NCBI GenBank assembly: GCA_003566475.1
Contig: PXDE01000187.1
Span: 1-9,297 of the forward strand
From: PVC group bacterium
GTDB taxonomy: Bacteria > Verrucomicrobiota > Kiritimatiellia > SS1-B-03-39 > PXDE01
Length of the DNA: 9,297 bases
Direction: 5' to 3'
The notes under the pieces were generated by a model. It was not told the origin of the DNA and made no database searches. It was given only the letters and a program-made list of their open reading frames with translations. Position numbers and translations under genes: made by a program. Below, piece after piece: positions 7,159 through 9,297 of the stretch (the stretch's first letter is position 1; each line of letters opens with the position of its first letter).

Positions 7159-7170
7159 TATGTTCGCGCC

Positions 7171-8235
7171 ATGATAAACCCCAATCTCCGCCTGTCGTCC
7201 CGCTCCGCGTTCCTGGTTCTCACTGTCGGCTTTCTGCTCGGCCTGCCCCTTGGCCGGGCCGAGGAGGCGGCCGATCTCCGGGACGAGACCATCCGGGCGA
7301 CCCGGGAGTCGCTGGAACAGACGATCCAGGACCACGGGGGCAGTTTCGAGGCCTGGGCGGAGTCGCTGGCCCCGTTCCGCCAGGCCCTGCAAGCGGCCGA
7401 CTTCCGCCGGGCCCGGGACGGCTGGAGCTTTCGGCCGGCCGACCGGAACCTGCTTCTGCTCGACCACCTGGACGAGCGTCCGTCGGGCCGCTGTCCGTTC
7501 GAGGCGATGGTCCACCTGGACCGCCAGCTCAAGGCGCGGGGCATCGACCTCATCGTGGTCCCCATTCCCGACAAGACGGCCATCTATCCCGACTATGTGG
7601 TGGGCGATGCCGCCCCCACCGACCGGATCGTGTCGGTGGCGGCCATGCGGCTGCTGCTCCGGCTGACCGAGGCGGACGTGGAGGTGATCGACCTCTACAC
7701 ACCCTTCCACCGGCATCGCCACGTCGACCGGAATCCCGCGCCCCTCTACTACGGACAGGGCGACACCCATTGGCGGAACCTCGGCATGCGGCTGGCCTCG
7801 GAACGGATCGCCGAGCGGCTGATGCGGTACCCGGCGGTCCGGGACGCCCAGGCCCGCGGAAACCTTTACAAAGGCCAGCCGTTCCGGCGCGAGGACGGGT
7901 TCAAGGCCGACGATGTGCTCCTGGTCCGCACCCGGGACGGGGCGGACTACGGGGACGATCCCCGGTCGCCCTTCCTGCTCACCGGCGACAGCTACGCGTT
8001 CTACAACAGCCACCTGCGGTCGCACTTCACCGCCCAGGTGGCCCTGCACGCGGGCCTGCCTCTGGACCTCCTGTTCCGGGAGGGCCTCTGGGGGAACATG
8101 CCGGTCGAACTGGCCCGCCGCGGGCAGGCGGGCGGCTACCTCGGCCACCGGAAGGCGGTCATCTACACCTTCATCGCCCGCAGTCTCACCGAAAGCGCGT
8201 GGCCGCGGGTGGACCTGCCTGAGCCCCGCCCATGA
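7171..8235 (+). CDS. AlgJ/AlgX-like SGNH acetyltransferase-family protein, exported
   Basis: A 354-residue protein related to AlgJ/AlgX, SGNH-fold proteins that O-acetylate exported polysaccharides. Residues 1-30 form a signal peptide or anchor (basic start, hydrophobic FLVLTVGFLLGLPLG, likely cleavage after GRA), so it acts in the periplasm. The pattern follows AlgJ: a DGWSF motif at about 83-87, a strand/turn LIVVPIPDKTAIYP at 127-140, G-D198-T-H200-W as the Asp-His part of the catalytic triad, and LLTGDSYAFYN with candidate nucleophile S274. The polysaccharide is unknown. AlgJ-type proteins usually work with a membrane MBOAT protein (AlgI) that supplies acetyl groups; none is in the window. 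The gene overlaps the S2P protease gene by four bases (ATGA), so the two are probably co-translated. Confidence 0.82.
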   Translation: MINPNLRLSSRSAFLVLTVGFLLGLPLGRAEEAADLRDETIRATRESLEQTIQDHGGSFEAWAESLAPFRQALQAADFRRARDGWSFRPADRNLLLLDHLDERPSGRCPFEAMVHLDRQLKARGIDLIVVPIPDKTAIYPDYVVGDAAPTDRIVSVAAMRLLLRLTEADVEVIDLYTPFHRHRHVDRNPAPLYYGQGDTHWRNLGMRLASERIAERLMRYPAVRDAQARGNLYKGQPFRREDGFKADDVLLVRTRDGADYGDDPRSPFLLTGDSYAFYNSHLRSHFTAQVALHAGLPLDLLFREGLWGNMPVELARRGQAGGYLGHRKAVIYTFIARSLTESAWPRVDLPEPRP

Positions 8236-9297
8236 AATGGTCGTTCCGAGTGCTCCGCGTGGCCGGCATCGAGGTCCGGATCCACCTCACCTTTCTCCTG
8301 CTCCTGGGCTGGATGGCCTGGGCCTTCTACCGGGAGGGCGGCGCCGAGGTGGCCTTGCGTGGTCTGGGCTTCGTCTCCCTGCTGTTCCTCTGCGTGCTTC
8401 TCCATGAGTTCGGCCACGCGCTGGCCGCTCGGACCTTTGGCATCCGCACCCCCGACATCACCCTGCTGCCCATCGGGGGCCTGGCCCGTCTCGAGCGCAT
8501 GCCGGAGAAGCCCACCCAGGAGCTGGTGGTGGCGCTGGCCGGCCCGGCGGTCAACGTGGTCATCGCGGCCACGCTTTTCGCGATTCTGGGCCAGGTGCAG
8601 CGTCCGGAATCGCTGGACGAGCTCATCCTTCCGCAGGTCGCCCTCATGCAGCGCATGGCCCACATCAACCTCATCCTGGTGGGGTTCAACCTGATCCCCG
8701 CGTTCCCCATGGACGGGGGGCGGGTGCTCCGGGCCCTGCTGGCCATCCGGCTCGACTATGTCACCGCCACCGGCGTGGCCGCGCAGGTGGGGCAGGTCCT
8801 GGCCGTGGTCCTGGGCGTGCTCGGGTTCTTCCCCAACCCGTGGCTCCACAACCCGTTTCTGGTCTTCATCGCCATCTTCGTCTACCTGGGGGCGGGCCAG
8901 GAGGCGGAGCATGTCCGGCTGACCGCCGTCATGCGCAAGGGTCGGGCCCGCGACGCCATGATGACCGAAGTCGCCCTGCTCCGGGAGGAGCATGTGCTGA
9001 ACGACGCCGTGGAACGGCTGCTGGCCACGCCGCAGAAGGAGTTCCCGGTGGTGGACGGGGAGGGGCGGGTGGTGGGCCTGCTCCGCCGCGGCGGCCTGCT
9101 CGAGGGCCTGCGCGACCGGGGCGCGTGGTCGCCGGTGGCCGAGGCCATGAGCCGCGACGTGCTCGCAGTCCCCGCCGACGAGGATCTGGACCGGGTGAGC
9201 GAGCGGATGGCCCAGGCCGGCGCCGACGCGGCTGTGGTGCTGGATCCCGAAGGCCGGCTCGAAGGGCTGGTGACCCTGGACAACCTGGAGGAATGGA
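8232..9297 (+). CDS. Site-2 protease family (M50) with C-terminal CBS domains, partial
   Basis: The first 355 residues of an intramembrane zinc metalloprotease; the window ends before the stop. The catalytic HExxH is H58-E-F-G-H62 in a hydrophobic helix, and the third ligand region is N153-L-I-P-A-F-P-M-D161-GGR. Hydrophobic segments near 17-33, 44-66, 98-120, 141-160 and two at about 183-220 give the usual S2P core. A CBS pair follows at about 240-295 and 305-355 (FPVVDGEGRVVGLLRR and AVVLDPEGRLEGLVT). CBS domains bind adenosine ligands, so activity may respond to energy state; that is family knowledge, not seen here. S2P proteases cleave membrane-bound regulators, but no anti-sigma factor or other substrate is nearby. 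Start 8232 is set by the ATGA overlap with the AlgJ-like gene; there is no strong ribosome site, consistent with coupling. Only a short C-terminal end is probably missing. Confidence 0.9.
   Translation, partial: MKWSFRVLRVAGIEVRIHLTFLLLLGWMAWAFYREGGAEVALRGLGFVSLLFLCVLLHEFGHALAARTFGIRTPDITLLPIGGLARLERMPEKPTQELVVALAGPAVNVVIAATLFAILGQVQRPESLDELILPQVALMQRMAHINLILVGFNLIPAFPMDGGRVLRALLAIRLDYVTATGVAAQVGQVLAVVLGVLGFFPNPWLHNPFLVFIAIFVYLGAGQEAEHVRLTAVMRKGRARDAMMTEVALLREEHVLNDAVERLLATPQKEFPVVDGEGRVVGLLRRGGLLEGLRDRGAWSPVAEAMSRDVLAVPADEDLDRVSERMAQAGADAAVVLDPEGRLEGLVTLDNLEEW

Noticed and set aside
6963..8222. 419-residue plus-strand frame overlapping the AlgJ-like gene
   Set aside because: It is proline/glycine/arginine-rich without motifs, and in a different frame from the gene with the signal peptide and SGNH motifs.

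Overview
The window is GC-rich bacterial DNA (by eye about 70% or more in the genes) with six protein genes and several intergenic stretches packed with small repeats. The gene types (DUF58 plus BatA-like protein, URO-D-superfamily protein with an MTPRERW start region, PhyH dioxygenase, plant-type Fpg) and the repeats would fit a bacterium of the Planctomycetota-Verrucomicrobiota-Lentisphaerota group. That assignment is an inference; no rRNA or marker gene is present to prove it.

Layout. 1-435: no convincing gene, but four copies of a TACGATCGTA-type palindrome whose centres lie 90, 45 and 45 bp apart, in a locally AT-richer patch (45% GC at 201-300). 436-3065: a two-gene operon, a DUF58 protein and a membrane-anchored BatA-like von Willebrand A protein, joined by a 1-nt TGATG overlap. 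3066-3470: a repeat-filled gap. 3471-4553: a URO-D/MtaA-superfamily protein whose stop codon lies inside a 17-unit heptanucleotide array (4532-4650). 4554-5172: another repeat-filled gap. 5173-5970 (minus): a formamidopyrimidine-DNA glycosylase that lacks the four zinc-finger cysteines and resembles plant FPG. 6028-6852: a phytanoyl-CoA dioxygenase-family protein, divergent from fpg. 6853-7170: a third repeat-bearing gap. 7171-9297: a signal-peptide-bearing AlgJ/AlgX-like SGNH protein overlapping by ATGA a site-2 protease with CBS domains, which runs off the window.

How genes relate. Two gene pairs look translationally coupled: DUF58 with BatA-like, and AlgJ-like with the S2P protease. The remaining genes look like single transcription units, and I see no pathway linking all six.

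The most unusual content is not protein-coding. It comprises (1) the phased palindrome array upstream of the DUF58 operon; (2) the hierarchical 7-mer/21-mer array fused to a gene end; (3) a dispersed family of about 30-nt GTAGCCGCGTCCGCC elements, six copies, one sharing its TAG with a gene's stop codon; and (4) a 34-nt element sitting inside a 28-nt element whose uninterrupted copy is elsewhere in the window. These look like small non-autonomous or recombination-driven palindromic repeats that settle at gene 3' ends. No transposase, CRISPR array, tRNA or rRNA was seen.
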